This document shows, piece by piece, positions 7,070 to 7,133 of a stretch of DNA of 7,133 nt. The translations under genes were made by a program, and so were the position numbers. Numbering within the stretch: the first letter of the stretch is position 1; every line of letters starts with the position of its first letter. Source of the stretch: Desulfobacteraceae bacterium (GTDB taxonomy: Bacteria; Desulfobacterota; Desulfobacteria; Desulfobacterales; BuS5). Below the pieces are notes generated by a model, which was given only the letters and a program-made list of their open reading frames with translations, made no database searches and had not been told where the DNA came from. Where the stretch lies: NCBI GenBank assembly GCA_030592105.1, contig JAUVKE010000129.1, positions 1-7,133 of the forward strand. Reading direction: 5' to 3'.

Positions 7070-7133
7070 ATTATCACAACGAATTGTAATTTTATAAGAA
7101 AAGTTTTTTAAAAATAAACGTTTTTTTCAAAAA
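7070..7133. other. AT-rich region with no recognisable gene
   Basis: This stretch is dominated by A and T runs. On the minus strand it contains TATAAA and GATAAT, but neither has a convincing -35 partner at 16-18 bases. It could be a promoter region or part of a decayed gene; nothing decides between them here, and the window ends before more context is seen. Confidence 0.4.

Noticed and set aside
7037..7080. A short frame reading AFYPILGIK upstream of the TPR region, faintly like a motif remembered from FecR-containing relatives
   Set aside because: Only a few residues match, the frame closes at once with TAA, and the flanks show nothing FecR-like; too short to call a remnant.

Overview
The window reads as a stretch of an AT-rich Gram-negative bacterial genome. 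All three supported genes lie on the minus strand, so transcription runs from high to low coordinates. An outer-membrane-type beta-barrel protein implies a diderm. A glycogen debranching enzyme with a GH13 and a GH133 half in one chain, and a TPR plus beta-barrel protein, recall Desulfobacterota (Desulfobacterales-like) genomes. That lineage guess rests on remembered family resemblance and is only moderately secure.

Layout in the direction of transcription: (1) 7133-7067, a very AT-rich stretch with no recognisable gene. (2) 7066-4286, a long open frame encoding TPR helices followed by an outer-membrane beta-barrel. It has no ATG, GTG or TTG until 6859, although TPR-like sequence already starts near 7000. 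The expected front of the protein (signal peptide, and probably a FecR-like domain) is absent, so it looks 5'-truncated. (3) 4285-4183, an AT-rich spacer ending in a very strong Shine-Dalgarno. (4) 4182-3772, a 136-residue protein I do not recognise. (5) 3771-3691, a spacer with a small dyad and a 7-bp tandem repeat. (6) 3690 to the left edge, the glycogen debranching enzyme. Its frame stops at 115-117, but the conserved C-terminal domain continues without a gap in another frame (118 to 2). This is a one-base frameshift, real or a sequencing error.

The gaps of 103 and 81 bases and the shared strand would permit co-transcription, but no functional link is evident. The debranching enzyme is a cytoplasmic glycogen-mobilising enzyme, whereas the TPR-barrel protein belongs in the outer membrane. 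The most striking feature is that the two large genes both look damaged while the small one between them has an intact, strong translation start. A 9-bp direct repeat, CCTTGCTAA, sits at both ends of the TPR-barrel segment, and an inverted repeat coincides with its broken 5' edge. I see no CRISPR array, tRNA, rRNA, complete mobile element or convincing new defence system.
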